Positions 17,126 to 26,103 of a stretch of 64,000 bases of DNA are shown here, piece by piece (positions within the stretch are counted from its first letter, which is position 1; every line of letters starts with the position of its first letter). Source of the stretch: Paenibacillus anaericanus (lineage in GTDB: Bacteria; Bacillota; Bacilli; Paenibacillales; Paenibacillaceae); assembly GCF_003994475.1 (NCBI RefSeq), contig NZ_RZNY01000006.1:62001-126000 (forward strand), read 5' to 3'. The notes beneath the pieces are model-generated. The model saw nothing but the letters and a program-made list of their open reading frames with translations. It was not told where the DNA came from and searched no databases. The position numbers and the translations under genes were made by a program.

Positions 17126-17887
17126 TCAAGTATTGAAGCTGACCAACAAAGATTTGACTATCAAATACCAGCCATCAACGAGTACAAACAACAAAATTTT
17201 AAACGGCAGTGAAATCATAACCGGAGGTAACATCATCATCCCCATAGCCATCAAAACACTGGCAACAACAATATCTATAATCAGGAACGGAATAAATATC
17301 ATGAATCCCATTTGAAAAGCCGTTTTCAGTTCACTAATCGCAAATGCAGGGACCATCACTGATAGAGGAATATCCTGATAACTTGCCGGCTTCTCCGTTT
17401 TGGTGTAGCTCATAAACAATTGGATATCCTTCGGACGAGTATTGGTATACATGAACTCCTTCATCGGTACGGTTGCTTTATTCAGTGCTTCCGTCTGACT
17501 AATCTCCGCTTTAAGATAAGGTTGCAAAGCGACCTCATTTATCGTGGACAAGGTAGGACTCATAACAAATAGTGTCAGAAATAATGCCAATCCCACTAAA
17601 ACCTGGTTAGGAGGCATCTGCTGGGTCCCTAATGAGCTACGAACAAACCCGAGTACAATAACTATTCTCGTAAAACTAGTCATCAACACAAGGATCGCTG
17701 GTGCGATACTAAGTACGGTGATAAGTAGAATGATGGACAAGGAGCTTGTACTCGGCTCCCCTCCTGAATCTCCGATTTGAATTCCGATATCCGGTATCGG
17801 ATTCACTGTTGTTGCCGAGGCTACGGTAACTGCAAACATGCTCCATAACCCAATCAACAAGCCAACGATAATGAGCTTCTTCTTCAT
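17126..17887 (-). CDS. fliP: Flagellar export gate protein FliP
   Basis: FliP forms the main ring of the export gate. The 253-aa protein has a cleavable signal peptide (residues 1-25, KKKLIIVGLLIGLWSMFAVTVASA) and then the very conserved MTSFTRIVIVLGFVR, GTQQMPPNQVLVGLALFLT and PAFAISELKTAFQMGF motifs. The last 60 residues form the C-terminal membrane helices with IDIVVASVLMAMGMMMLPP. Its ATG overlaps fliO by 4 nt. Confidence 0.96.
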   Translation of the reverse strand: MKKKLIIVGLLIGLWSMFAVTVASATTVNPIPDIGIQIGDSGGEPSTSSLSIILLITVLSIAPAILVLMTSFTRIVIVLGFVRSSLGTQQMPPNQVLVGLALFLTLFVMSPTLSTINEVALQPYLKAEISQTEALNKATVPMKEFMYTNTRPKDIQLFMSYTKTEKPASYQDIPLSVMVPAFAISELKTAFQMGFMIFIPFLIIDIVVASVLMAMGMMMLPPVMISLPFKILLFVLVDGWYLIVKSLLVSFNT

Positions 17888-18417
17888 GAATCCCTCGACC
17901 GATCTATAGATTGTTCTTCTTCATCTTTCAACAGTTCTTCCATTTGCCTTGTCCGGCTCGGCATTCTTTGCAACTGTGATTGAAACACCTCATGGAAGGA
18001 CGAACTCTCCAGTTCCTCCGCCTCCTGTGGTGCCTTGCGGAATCGTGAAATGAAGCCGGACACCAACGATGTTAAAGCAGGATACTCAGCGTTTTCTTCT
18101 TGAAATGCTTGATGAATCACGGCAACTTCATTCGGATCAGAAATTTTGTCAACAAGCGAGATGTTCTCACCTACTCCGACAAGATACACACTATCTCCTA
18201 CTTGAATAACCTGCAGAGACTTGTTAGGCCCGAGACCGATAGCTCCCATCGTTTGGATCGATCGGCTCTGTGACATAAAACGACTTCTTTTCCCTAGGAA
18301 ACGGACCAGCAATATGATTAGAACAACAATAATTGCTAACACGACGATGACCGTCACTAAGTTACCCCAAATATTTATATCATACGATGGTAGAGCATCC
18401 GGCTCAATCTCAGGCAT
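17884..18417 (-). CDS. fliO: Flagellar biosynthesis protein FliO (FliZ)
   Basis: FliO helps assemble the FliP ring of the export gate. The 177-aa protein has one transmembrane helix at about 17-42 (LVTVIVVLAIIVVLIILLVRFL) followed by a small cytoplasmic domain with the typical GLGPNKSLQVIQVGDSVYLV segment and a variable acidic tail. There is no cleavable signal peptide, unlike the longer B. subtilis FliO (FliZ). The position between cheY and fliP is the standard one. Confidence 0.88.
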   Translation of the reverse strand: MPEIEPDALPSYDINIWGNLVTVIVVLAIIVVLIILLVRFLGKRSRFMSQSRSIQTMGAIGLGPNKSLQVIQVGDSVYLVGVGENISLVDKISDPNEVAVIHQAFQEENAEYPALTSLVSGFISRFRKAPQEAEELESSSFHEVFQSQLQRMPSRTRQMEELLKDEEEQSIDRSRDS

Positions 18418-18426
18418 GGACGTAAC

Positions 18427-18792
18427 CTACAATCCAAGTGTCTTGTTAATAGCTTCGACAACCCGATCAGATTGGAAAGGTTTAACGATGAAGTCTTTAG
18501 CGCCTGCTTGAATCGCATCAATAACCATCGCTTGTTGCCCCATTGCAGAGCACATAATCACTTTTGCATTTGGATCGATCTTCTTGATTTCTTTTAGTGC
18601 AGTAATTCCATCCATTTCAGGCATCGTGATATCCATCGTAATGAGGTCTGGATGTAATTCTTTGAATTTCTCGATGGCCTGCGCACCGTCTTGCGCTTCA
18701 CCCACAACTTCGAATCCGTTCTTCGATAAAATGTCGCGGATCATCATTCTCATAAAAGCAGCATCGTCTACGATTAGAATTCGGTTTGCCAT
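18427..18792 (-). CDS. cheY: Chemotaxis response regulator CheY
   Basis: CheY-P binds the flagellar switch and changes rotation. The 121-aa protein is a single receiver domain: the acidic pair in LIVDDAAFMR, the phosphorylated Asp54 in LITMDITMPEMDG, the Ser/Thr in VIMCSAMG and Lys in DFIVKPFQ. GGGAGG precedes the ATG. It lies between fliY, its phosphatase on the switch, and fliO, as in B. subtilis. Confidence 0.97.
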   Translation of the reverse strand: MANRILIVDDAAFMRMMIRDILSKNGFEVVGEAQDGAQAIEKFKELHPDLITMDITMPEMDGITALKEIKKIDPNAKVIMCSAMGQQAMVIDAIQAGAKDFIVKPFQSDRVVEAINKTLGL

Positions 18793-18819
18793 TGATTAAA
18801 AATCCTCCCTAAACTTCTA

Positions 18820-19998
18820 CTATTGTAATTTCTGTATGCGGTCCCATTGGCTAACAATATCAGTAACACGAACACCAAAATTTTCATCAATAACTACGAC
18901 TTCACCTTTGGCGATAAGTTTATTGTTCACCAGTATATCCACAGGTTCACCTGCGAGCTTATCTAGTTCAATGATTGAACCTTGAGATAATTCCAAGATA
19001 TCCTTAATTTGCTTCTGGGTCCTTCCTAATTCTACGGTGACTTTAAGGGGAATGTCCATCAATAAATTTAAATTATTGTCGTCTACATTCGCGAATCCTG
19101 GAGCACCCAAATTAGAAAACTGAACTGGTTGAATATTTAAGCTACGTCCTTGCATTCCACCATAGTGTTGAGGCTCGTTGTAAGGGCGCTCTACAGGGAC
19201 ATTGTAATGAGCCTGTTGTTGCATAGGTGGAGGCGATGAGTACGTTGGTGACTCATATACCGGCTGTGCTGGCGCAACTGGCGTCGCTGTAGCAGCGACT
19301 TCATTCTGTGATGAATCTGCAGAAGATCCATTAATAAGGCTATCTACCATATCTTTGGAGAACTTAACCGTAAGAAGCTGCATGATCGTCGAATCAATCA
19401 AATCTCCGATAATTAACCTGAACGATACCTTGATCAGCGTTTCATCGGGAGGAAGACTGCTTACCCCGTTTCCGTTGGACATATTAAGAATGTCGATTCC
19501 CGGTGGTGAAATATTTACAAACCGGTTGAAAATTGTCGACATCGATGTCGCGGAGGAACCCATCATTTGATTCATCGCTTCTTGAACGGCGCTGATATGA
19601 ATTTCATTCAGTTCCTCATCTTCCGGATTCCCTTCTCCACCAAGCATAAGATCTGCAATTACTTGAGCATCTCTTGTCTTGATAACTAGTGAATTCATTC
19701 CTTCAAAGCCATCGACATATTGCACATGGATCGCCACATGGGGTTTGGGGAACTCCGTTTCAAATTTAGAGCGTGTAATAATAGATACTTTAGGGGTAGT
19801 AATATCCACCTTCTTGTTCAACAACGTTGAAAGAGCTGTTGCCGCACTGCCGAACGTGATGTTACCAATCTCCCCCAGGGCATCTTGTTCTAAAGCTGTT
19901 AAATAGTCATCTACCGTTGGTTCAGAAGGTGTATCATGATTCGCCTGCTTGAGCAGAGCGTCTATCTCCTCTTGAGACAAATAATCTTTACTCGTCAA
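18820..19998 (-). CDS. fliY: Flagellar switch protein and CheY-P phosphatase FliY
   Basis: FliY is the FliN-type switch protein of Firmicutes and also dephosphorylates CheY-P. The 392-aa protein has an N-terminal CheY-binding peptide (LSQEEIDALLKQ) and a CheC-like middle with two phosphatase signatures (LGEIGNITFGSAA and VQEAMNQMMGSSA). A Pro/Gln-rich linker runs from about 240 to 305. The C-terminal FliN domain has LMDIPLKVTVELGRTQ and ends VTDIVSQWDRIQKL. I choose the TTG at 19998 with AAGGAG 9 nt upstream; it overlaps the end of fliM by 11 nt. Longer starts to 20028 are in frame but lack such a site. Confidence 0.95.
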   Translation of the reverse strand: MTSKDYLSQEEIDALLKQANHDTPSEPTVDDYLTALEQDALGEIGNITFGSAATALSTLLNKKVDITTPKVSIITRSKFETEFPKPHVAIHVQYVDGFEGMNSLVIKTRDAQVIADLMLGGEGNPEDEELNEIHISAVQEAMNQMMGSSATSMSTIFNRFVNISPPGIDILNMSNGNGVSSLPPDETLIKVSFRLIIGDLIDSTIMQLLTVKFSKDMVDSLINGSSADSSQNEVAATATPVAPAQPVYESPTYSSPPPMQQQAHYNVPVERPYNEPQHYGGMQGRSLNIQPVQFSNLGAPGFANVDDNNLNLLMDIPLKVTVELGRTQKQIKDILELSQGSIIELDKLAGEPVDILVNNKLIAKGEVVVIDENFGVRVTDIVSQWDRIQKLQ

Positions 19999-20986
19999 AT
20001 TCTTCAACTCCTTCGCTAACAATTTCATCGATTTGAATGGCGATTCGGTCTTTAATCGTGCCAGGGCTACCGATATATTTCAATCTATCTCCTATCATAA
20101 TGGACAGTCCATCTTGAACAGGCTTATTCAAGGAAATTACATCACCTGGTGATAATCCCAAGAATTCTTGAATTGTAAGCTGTGATTCGCCAAGCTCAGC
20201 AATAATCGGTAATGTTGCTCTGTGTACACGATTTCGAAGTGCCTCTACCTCTTCAGGAATACGCGACTTCTTCTGGGATACAAACCAATGATGAACCGAA
20301 AGCTTCGGCATAATCGGCTCTATGACTACATGAGGGATACATAAATTTATCATCCCTGTTGTGTCTCCGATTTTGGTACTCAATGAAATGAGCGCAATCG
20401 TCTCATTCGGAGAGACAATCTGCATAAACTGAGGATTTGTCTCTAATGCTTCCATCCGCGGTTTAATGTCTATAATTGTCTTCCAGGCTTCTTGCAAACT
20501 CTCAAATGCCCGGCTAAATATACGTTCCATAATAATCGTTTCTATCTCGGTCAAAGATCCGATCTTGGAAGGAGCTGTACCAATTCCCCCAAGCAGCCTA
20601 TCTAACATGGCATAAGCAACGTTGGGATGAACCTCAAGTACCATTCTTCCTTCTAAGGGTTCTGCTTCAAAAATATTAAGTATCGTCATCTTTGGTATGG
20701 AACGAATGAACTCGTCATAAGGGAGTTGCTCCACCTGCACTACGCTAATCTGCACAAAAGTACGAAGTTGCGCCGAGAAGTAGGTGGTGAGATAACGAGC
20801 AAAGTTCTCATGAATCCGGGTTAAGCTGCGGATATGATCTTTGGAAAATCTCACCGCTCTTTTGAAGTCGTATGCTCTTATTTTCTTTTGCGTTTCTTCC
20901 TTCTTAAGTTCTTCAGCATCCATTTCGCCAGAAGATAGCGCGGCGAGCAGAGCATCGATCTCGTTTTGCGATAATACATCTACCAA
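19988..20986 (-). CDS. fliM: Flagellar switch protein FliM
   Basis: FliM forms the C ring with FliG and FliY and binds CheY-P. The 332-aa protein has the N-terminal CheY-binding peptide VLSQNEIDALLAAL, then the conserved YDFKRAVRFSKDHIRSLTRIHENFAR-type block, the middle CheC-like domain (GRMVLEVHPNVAYAMLDRLLGG) and the C-terminal SpoA/FliN domain (FLGLSPGDVISLNKPV). I place the start at the TTG at 20986 because GAGGGGGTG precedes it at a good distance; the ATG at 20995 lies too close to this site. The length then equals that of B. subtilis FliM. Confidence 0.95.
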   Translation of the reverse strand: MVDVLSQNEIDALLAALSSGEMDAEELKKEETQKKIRAYDFKRAVRFSKDHIRSLTRIHENFARYLTTYFSAQLRTFVQISVVQVEQLPYDEFIRSIPKMTILNIFEAEPLEGRMVLEVHPNVAYAMLDRLLGGIGTAPSKIGSLTEIETIIMERIFSRAFESLQEAWKTIIDIKPRMEALETNPQFMQIVSPNETIALISLSTKIGDTTGMINLCIPHVVIEPIMPKLSVHHWFVSQKKSRIPEEVEALRNRVHRATLPIIAELGESQLTIQEFLGLSPGDVISLNKPVQDGLSIMIGDRLKYIGSPGTIKDRIAIQIDEIVSEGVEEFDE

Positions 20987-21026
20987 ACATCTCACCCCCT
21001 CAAAGAATTTATTCTATCGATATCGT

Positions 21027-21500
21027 CTAGATCGTTGTAATAATGAAAGCAGTAATATCGATTTGAACAAGTTTTCCTTCTGGGAGCGACTTGTTGATAA
21101 GATTCATTAATTCGGAGCTTAAATTATCTTTACCTGTAGCTCCATTCAATTCCTCTGGCTTAGTGTCTGCAAGCGTCTTAATGATAAGTGGCTTAATCTT
21201 AAAGTCTTTGATTTTGTCAAAAGCTTCCTTAGAAGTTTTGCGATCCAATTGGAAAGCGAAATCTATTACTACTACATAGCTAGGATCCGACAAGTTCGTC
21301 TTGATCCCATCTATTGTTGAAGTTACTTCAACAATTTCATCCGCTGACAAACCTGATGGTACAGTTACATCCTGGACGGCGGCTCTAACCTCATTACCTG
21401 GACTAGGCTGTGTTAAAGGTCTTATCAGCAAGACGGCGGCCACTACGATCAGCGTAATTGATAATAAAATCGTAATTAACCATGGCAGCATTTTCTTCAT
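21027..21500 (-). CDS. fliL: Flagellar basal body protein FliL
   Basis: FliL associates with the stator and the basal body. The 157-aa protein has one N-terminal transmembrane helix (LPWLITILLSITLIVVAAVLL), a short linker and the FliL domain with YVVVIDFAFQLD, ending in a hydrophobic VQIDITAFII. The ATG at 21500 overlaps the swrD stop as ATGA and has GGAGG 7 nt upstream; the ATG at 21506 is too close to that site. Confidence 0.93.
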   Translation of the reverse strand: MKKMLPWLITILLSITLIVVAAVLLIRPLTQPSPGNEVRAAVQDVTVPSGLSADEIVEVTSTIDGIKTNLSDPSYVVVIDFAFQLDRKTSKEAFDKIKDFKIKPLIIKTLADTKPEELNGATGKDNLSSELMNLINKSLPEGKLVQIDITAFIITTI

Positions 21501-21721
21501 GACCATTCCTCCGTTTGTTGCACTTTAATAGTTGCTGCATGTATACCAATTTCAATGGAATATTCCTTCACCCTCGCGATAACTTCAGCAGCCTTCTCGA
21601 GAACGATAATACGCTTGCCATTAACAAGGGTTACGTATGTATCCGGTGTTTCTTCAACGGTCTCGATCATCATTGCGTTCAACCACATTTGTGAGCCGTT
21701 TAAACGTGTTATAGAAATCAT
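21497..21721 (-). CDS. swrD: FlbD/SwrD family flagellar protein
   Basis: A 74-aa FlbD family protein, the homologue of B. subtilis SwrD (YlzI), which raises flagellar motor power and swarming. The family start MISITRLNGSQMWLNAMMIE and the TYVTLVNGKRIIVLE core are clear. It ends with a short variable tail. GGGAGGG precedes the ATG. It lies between flgE and fliL as in B. subtilis. Confidence 0.92.
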   Translation of the reverse strand: MISITRLNGSQMWLNAMMIETVEETPDTYVTLVNGKRIIVLEKAAEVIARVKEYSIEIGIHAATIKVQQTEEWS

Positions 21722-21836
21722 GATAACCCTCCCATCCTGGTAACGGGAAAATCCCGCTTCTTATCGAAAACACCGTTTGAATCGTCTTATAAAGGAGGCG
21801 AAGGAGGAGATAAATCCTCCCCCGCTGTTCCCTATC

Positions 21837-22655
21837 TTAACGTTTCAAATTGACAACTTCCTGCAATACTTCATCCGAAGTAGTGATAATACGTGAATTC
21901 GCTTGGAAACCACGTTGTGCCACGATCATCTCAGTGAATTCACCAGTCAAGTCAACGTTAGACATTTCTAACTGACCAGAAATGATTGCGCCTGTACCAA
22001 ATTCAGCACTATTCGCTACTGTAGGCTCAAGAGCACCCTCAGCATTAGCGTTTAATGTGATTCTGTACAAGTTACCACCGATTTTCTCAAGGCCTTCGGG
22101 ATTGGTTACTTTAGCTAAACCAATTTGTTGACCTTCTCCCGTTTCTCCCGTGTTCATTTTCTGAATGATCATACCATTCTGCGCAATGGAGAAAGCGGTC
22201 ACTTCCTCTTCGATTGTTATTGGCTCGCCTCCAGCATCACACACGAGCAGACCATCAGAAGTAACTAGCTGGCGTGCTGCATCCAGATGAAAATCGCCCG
22301 CTCTCGTAAGGAATGGAACTTCTTGATCCCCCGACAGCTTCACTAGAAAGAACCCATCTCCGTCAACACGTAAGTCAAGCGGGTTATTCGTCGTCATCGC
22401 ACTACCGCCAGTGTGAAGCGTATCAATCGAACCAATCGATACACCTAGCCCGATTTGCTTCGCATTCGCACCCCCAGTTTCTGCATCTACTGGTGGAGTA
22501 ACACCGGAGACTGTCTGACTCATAATATCCTTGAACATAACTCGACCTGATTTAAAGCCTACTGTGTTTACGTTAGCAATATTGTTTCCGATTACGTCAA
22601 GTTTCGTTTGAAACCCGCGCATCCCAGAAACGCCCGAATACATTGATCTTAACAT
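21837..22655 (-). CDS. flgE: Flagellar hook protein FlgE
   Basis: The structural subunit of the flagellar hook, 272 aa, slightly longer than the 264-aa B. subtilis protein (formerly called FlgG). The N-terminal rod/hook domain reads MLRSMYSGVSGMRGFQTKLD and IGNNIANVNTVGFKS. The middle has LDLRVDGDGFFLV. The C-terminal domain MSNVDLTGEFTEMIVAQRGF is the conserved flg_bbr_C segment. GGGAGGA precedes the ATG. An unusual 90-nt spacer separates it from the gene before it. Confidence 0.96.
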   Translation of the reverse strand: MLRSMYSGVSGMRGFQTKLDVIGNNIANVNTVGFKSGRVMFKDIMSQTVSGVTPPVDAETGGANAKQIGLGVSIGSIDTLHTGGSAMTTNNPLDLRVDGDGFFLVKLSGDQEVPFLTRAGDFHLDAARQLVTSDGLLVCDAGGEPITIEEEVTAFSIAQNGMIIQKMNTGETGEGQQIGLAKVTNPEGLEKIGGNLYRITLNANAEGALEPTVANSAEFGTGAIISGQLEMSNVDLTGEFTEMIVAQRGFQANSRIITTSDEVLQEVVNLKR

Positions 22656-22745
22656 GCGTTCTCATTCCTCCCAGGAATTAAAATAATAGCTTGAGCCGCA
22701 TCAGTCGATCCGCGACTCATGGCTTTCCGTCTCCGGGCCAGCCAA
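22656..22745 (-). promoter_or_regulatory. Intra-operon structured spacer before flgE
   Basis: Most neighbouring genes overlap or touch, but this 90-nt gap does not code. On the minus strand it contains GACGGAAAGCCATGAGTC, then a possible hairpin AGTCG-CGGAT-CGACT and GCGGCTC, before the flgE ribosome binding site. It looks like folded RNA. The first segment resembles the GACGCAAAGCC block of the c-di-GMP-I riboswitch, but the GGCAAACC half is not present. The regulatory role is therefore only a suggestion. Confidence 0.3.
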
Positions 22746-23126
22746 TTATGAAATAATAACTGCACTATCGATTTTCGTAAAAACATTGTCTTTCATGCTA
22801 TTACCATCCATCGCTGTAACAACTGTACGATTATCCACATTTACAATGAGGGCCATATCCTTCATCAGAATGAGAGAATCCTTCGCTCCCTTAGCAGCGG
22901 CATTATCAATAGCATTTTCGATCTGATTCAATTGTTCAGGCTTCAACTCAATACCTCGTTGTTCCAAGCGTTTAACCGCATGGTTACTGAAATATACGAG
23001 TCGATCTTGCAGCATTTCCTTGAAAGAGGTTCCTTGTCCAGCGTTAGCCTGACTGTTCTTTGTTGGTTGTAACGTATTCGGCTGAATTCTTCCGGGATAT
23101 AACTGTCCTACTTTTATAGGATTCAT
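22746..23126 (-). CDS. TIGR02530 family flagellar operon protein
   Basis: A 126-aa protein of the flagellar-operon family TIGR02530, found between flgD and flgE in Firmicutes. Recognisable parts are FKEMLQDRLVYFSNHAVKRL, EQRGIELKPEQLNQIENAI and LIVNVDNRTVVTAMDG. No signal peptide or membrane segment is present. Its molecular role is not known to me; position suggests a part in hook assembly. The ATG overlaps the flgD stop as ATGA. Confidence 0.88.
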   Translation of the reverse strand: MNPIKVGQLYPGRIQPNTLQPTKNSQANAGQGTSFKEMLQDRLVYFSNHAVKRLEQRGIELKPEQLNQIENAIDNAAAKGAKDSLILMKDMALIVNVDNRTVVTAMDGNSMKDNVFTKIDSAVIIS

Positions 23127-23665
23127 GATTCTCCAACTCCGTTGGTATCACTTGGTACATCCGGTGCTGCTGGCTCTTCCGGTACTATTGGTTCTTCAAC
23201 TTCAGGAGCATTGTCCACCTGTACAATTTCGTCGATCGGGATTTCCTTCTCACCAACTTTAACGTAGTGAACACCACTTCGAACAACGATAGAATCCACA
23301 ATTCCGCTTGCTTTCTCGGTAATAACTTCTGCTTTACCCGTTTCAATCGAATAGTCACCAGTCTTCGTTTGTACAGTCCAACTGACTTCCTTTCCGATCA
23401 ACCCTGAATTATTCCCAAGCGACTGACTCATAACAGACAATTGATCATAAATCTTTACAAGTTGTTCAACTGAAGTAAACTGAGCCATTTGAGCAACCAT
23501 TTGTGTGTTGTCCATAGGTGATAATGGATCCTGATTTTGCATTTGGGCCATCATCAACTTTAGAAAATCATCTTTACCTAAACTAGAACTCTTCGCACTA
23601 GCTTTGGCCACATTTCCTGCTGAGTAATTAGGCCACGATACATTGGTTGGTATTACATCCGCCAT
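23123..23665 (-). CDS. flgD: Flagellar hook capping/assembly protein FlgD
   Basis: FlgD is the scaffold that caps the growing hook. The 180-aa protein has the conserved N-terminal block LGKDDFLKLMMAQMQNQDPL, then NTQMVAQMAQFTSVEQL. A beta-rich middle with LIGKEVSWT follows. The C-terminal tail (about 145-180) is a Pro/Glu/Val-rich low-complexity stretch without known function. AAAGGAGG precedes the ATG. It lies between fliK and the TIGR02530 gene. Confidence 0.94.
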   Translation of the reverse strand: MADVIPTNVSWPNYSAGNVAKASAKSSSLGKDDFLKLMMAQMQNQDPLSPMDNTQMVAQMAQFTSVEQLVKIYDQLSVMSQSLGNNSGLIGKEVSWTVQTKTGDYSIETGKAEVITEKASGIVDSIVVRSGVHYVKVGEKEIPIDEIVQVDNAPEVEEPIVPEEPAAPDVPSDTNGVGES

Positions 23666-23683
23666 GAGGCTACCTCCTTTCTA

Positions 23684-25078
23684 TTAGGCTTTTGCAACGA
23701 AGGAGCTACCATAGTTTACTTCATTTCTTCTTACTTCAGAGATCCACTCGTTCCATTCCTCATTCAGATCACTAATTAGCAAAGCATCTTCCTCTTGAAT
23801 CTCACGACGCTTGCCTCCCTGTTGTTGCCCTGTCCCTGTACCATTACCAGGTTGGCGCCCATCTTGGTACATGTGCGAAGACAACGAGGAATTCTGTGTT
23901 ACTTCCAATTTAGTAACCTGAAGTCCCTGGGCTTGAAGTGCGGACCTGAGTTGACCCATCTGCTGCTCTAATGATTCCTTAGCCAGTGCAGTTTCGGTTA
24001 CGAACTGGGCTATCATCTGGCCATCACGCATCGTAATCTTCACATCCACTTGTCCCAAATGCTCCGGATATAGGGAAATCTTAGCTTCGGAAATACCTTG
24101 AAGTTTAACAATATCCATTTTGCTGACTAGAAACCCGCTCATCTCTTTACTGAAATTCTCAACAGGTACAGGTGCAGCAACCGTTTTTAGTGGTGTTGTT
24201 CCTGCTTGACGTAAGGTCAATTCCCCTGCTGTAACAATATTTCCAGAATGTAAACGACTTTCGCCTTCAGAAGTAGCTTCACTATCTGTTGAATCGGAAG
24301 CTTGAGAAGTTACGCCTGTTACAGAAATGATGGTATCTTTACTTTGTACAGTCTGGGTACCGACAATATCTCGAACAGCTTGTTGGTTGTTGCCTCCAGT
24401 TGTAGCTTCAGAACTCTTGCTAAGAGCGGCTGCTAAGACAGAGAAATTATTATTGTTAGACTCTTTCCCAACGGTAGGGTTCAGCTCAGTTTGAACGGAT
24501 TTCAGTGAACTCAGTACGCTTTGAAGAGACTGAATAACCTCTCGTGCTTGACCTAGACTACTTGCTGCCGTCGATTGCTGACCATCTGCTGCGGATAGCA
24601 TCTGTACTAAAGCATCTTGAATTGCGAAACGCATCGTCTCGGAGTGCTGCGCCAAAAGTGGTAACTCAGTACCTTCAATGCCTTCTTGGTCATTTTCAGT
24701 TGACCCATTTTGCGGAATTAAGGTTTGAATACCTTGAAGCCAGCCTTGCAAAACTTCTAGAAGTGAAGGATTCTCTGATAGCGCTTTGTCCATTTGATCA
24801 AGTTGCTGTAGTAAGTCTTCAAGCAAGGTATTTATCGTGTCACCTTCGCTCTCTGTTCCAGTACCTTCAACATCAACTGTTGAATTCAAACTAGCTAAAG
24901 TCAAAGCTTGAGCTGAAGTTTGACCCTCCGCAGACAGAGAATTACCCATCATCATCGATAAAAGTGTTTGATCAAATGCTTGTACTGTGGCCTGACCTGA
25001 TTCAACTTTACCGCTTGCACCATACCAGAGTCCGTTCGTAGCAGTTCCAGTTGATACATTAGATAGTATTTGACTCAT
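23684..25078 (-). CDS. fliK: Flagellar hook-length control protein FliK
   Basis: FliK measures the hook and signals FlhB to switch export. The 464-aa protein is mostly low-complexity (Gln, Ser, Thr, Glu) in its first 310 residues, as usual for the secreted ruler part. The conserved C-terminal domain (about 320-410) has ISLYPEHLGQVDVKITMRDG, then LGQLRSAL-type helices and LQVTKLEV. The ATG at 25078 has AAGGAGG 8 nt upstream. A second FliK-type gene lies at 45136-47172. Confidence 0.9.
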   Translation of the reverse strand: MSQILSNVSTGTATNGLWYGASGKVESGQATVQAFDQTLLSMMMGNSLSAEGQTSAQALTLASLNSTVDVEGTGTESEGDTINTLLEDLLQQLDQMDKALSENPSLLEVLQGWLQGIQTLIPQNGSTENDQEGIEGTELPLLAQHSETMRFAIQDALVQMLSAADGQQSTAASSLGQAREVIQSLQSVLSSLKSVQTELNPTVGKESNNNNFSVLAAALSKSSEATTGGNNQQAVRDIVGTQTVQSKDTIISVTGVTSQASDSTDSEATSEGESRLHSGNIVTAGELTLRQAGTTPLKTVAAPVPVENFSKEMSGFLVSKMDIVKLQGISEAKISLYPEHLGQVDVKITMRDGQMIAQFVTETALAKESLEQQMGQLRSALQAQGLQVTKLEVTQNSSLSSHMYQDGRQPGNGTGTGQQQGGKRREIQEEDALLISDLNEEWNEWISEVRRNEVNYGSSFVAKA

Positions 25079-25113
25079 CTTTTTCACCTCCTTTCACGTT
25101 GTTATCAGTCACT

Positions 25114-26058
25114 CTATTTACTAACAAGCTTGTTAAGTATTTTAGTTGTTTGAGCATCGTCTACCTTAGTCATGGCTACTAAAATATTTGAACGGGTCGT
25201 GTCATCGACCGAATTTAATATTTTTAGCGCTTTATCCGGACTAATCTTGTAAGTTTGTAGAATCAGTGTTGCGGCGGAATCCGCCGACATGCTAGCAAAT
25301 GTCCCGCTTAACTGTTGATCACTGAGACCCGTGCTAACTTGTGTGCTCGCCGCATCCGTTTCAGCGTCCTTCTTCAACCTCGACTGTAATGCAGCAATAG
25401 CTAGATCTTCTGAAGGTTGGACATCTTTGAGTTTAATAGAAATATCAGCTGCTTTTTGAGCGTCCATCTTTTCAAGAATAGCTACCTTACTTTCGTTATT
25501 CATCATACTGAGCATTTGAAGTGTTTCATCGGTCGTCAATTTTTCTAAAATAGCGGCCGCTTTCTTGGGGCTCATTTGCGCGTATAACTGCGAAAGCTTC
25601 TTAACCTCTTTCTGATAAGCAACTTGTTCATCAGCTAGTTCTTGATTAGCAGTTACCTGCTGATCCGCTTCTAGCTCTGCTTGAAGATCCTTCAACTTAC
25701 TCTCTTGCTCCACAACCTGAGCATTTGCTGCTTCCAGGTCGGCTTCTTGCTTAGTTACCTGTTCTTTTAGCTGTTTGATCGTAGCATCCGTACTCGCTTG
25801 CTGTTTCTTATTATCTTCCTCTTTGTCCTTCGTAGTATCCTTTTTATCCGTTATCGCAACTTCAGGGTCAGGTACGAAATTTTTGATAATAGGTATTGAG
25901 TTAGCAATTTCCTGTAATGTTGTACGGAAAGGCATATTAAACAACGTCAGTAGAACGCCAAGCAAAACAACGGTAAACAGTATCGGTGTCACAAAGAATA
26001 AAAATCTTGAAAAACCGCTTCCTGTTTCATAATCTTCTTCCAACTCTGTCTGTGCCAT
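25114..26058 (-). CDS. MotE/YlxF-like flagellar protein (MgtE N-domain)
   Basis: A 314-aa homologue of B. subtilis YlxF, of the MotE/MgtE intracellular N-domain family. It has one transmembrane helix (FFVTPILFTVVLLGVLLTLF, about residues 22-45), a coiled coil (about 75-150) and two C-terminal segments with the repeats MSPKKAAAILEKL, AQKAADISIKL and MSADSAATLIL. MotE in alpha-proteobacteria is a periplasmic chaperone for MotC; the role in Firmicutes is less clear. The gene lies between fliJ and fliK as in B. subtilis. Confidence 0.85.
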   Translation of the reverse strand: MAQTELEEDYETGSGFSRFLFFVTPILFTVVLLGVLLTLFNMPFRTTLQEIANSIPIIKNFVPDPEVAITDKKDTTKDKEEDNKKQQASTDATIKQLKEQVTKQEADLEAANAQVVEQESKLKDLQAELEADQQVTANQELADEQVAYQKEVKKLSQLYAQMSPKKAAAILEKLTTDETLQMLSMMNNESKVAILEKMDAQKAADISIKLKDVQPSEDLAIAALQSRLKKDAETDAASTQVSTGLSDQQLSGTFASMSADSAATLILQTYKISPDKALKILNSVDDTTRSNILVAMTKVDDAQTTKILNKLVSK

Positions 26059-26103
26059 CCTATCCCCTCCTTCGCAAGCCCATTCTTATCGCCCGCTACA
26101 GCT

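Noticed and set aside
22656..22800. Complete c-di-GMP-I riboswitch before flgE
   Set aside because: Only the GACGxAAAGCC-like half is present; the GGCAAACC part and the tetraloop-receptor arrangement are not visible, and the upstream sequence codes for the TIGR02530 protein.
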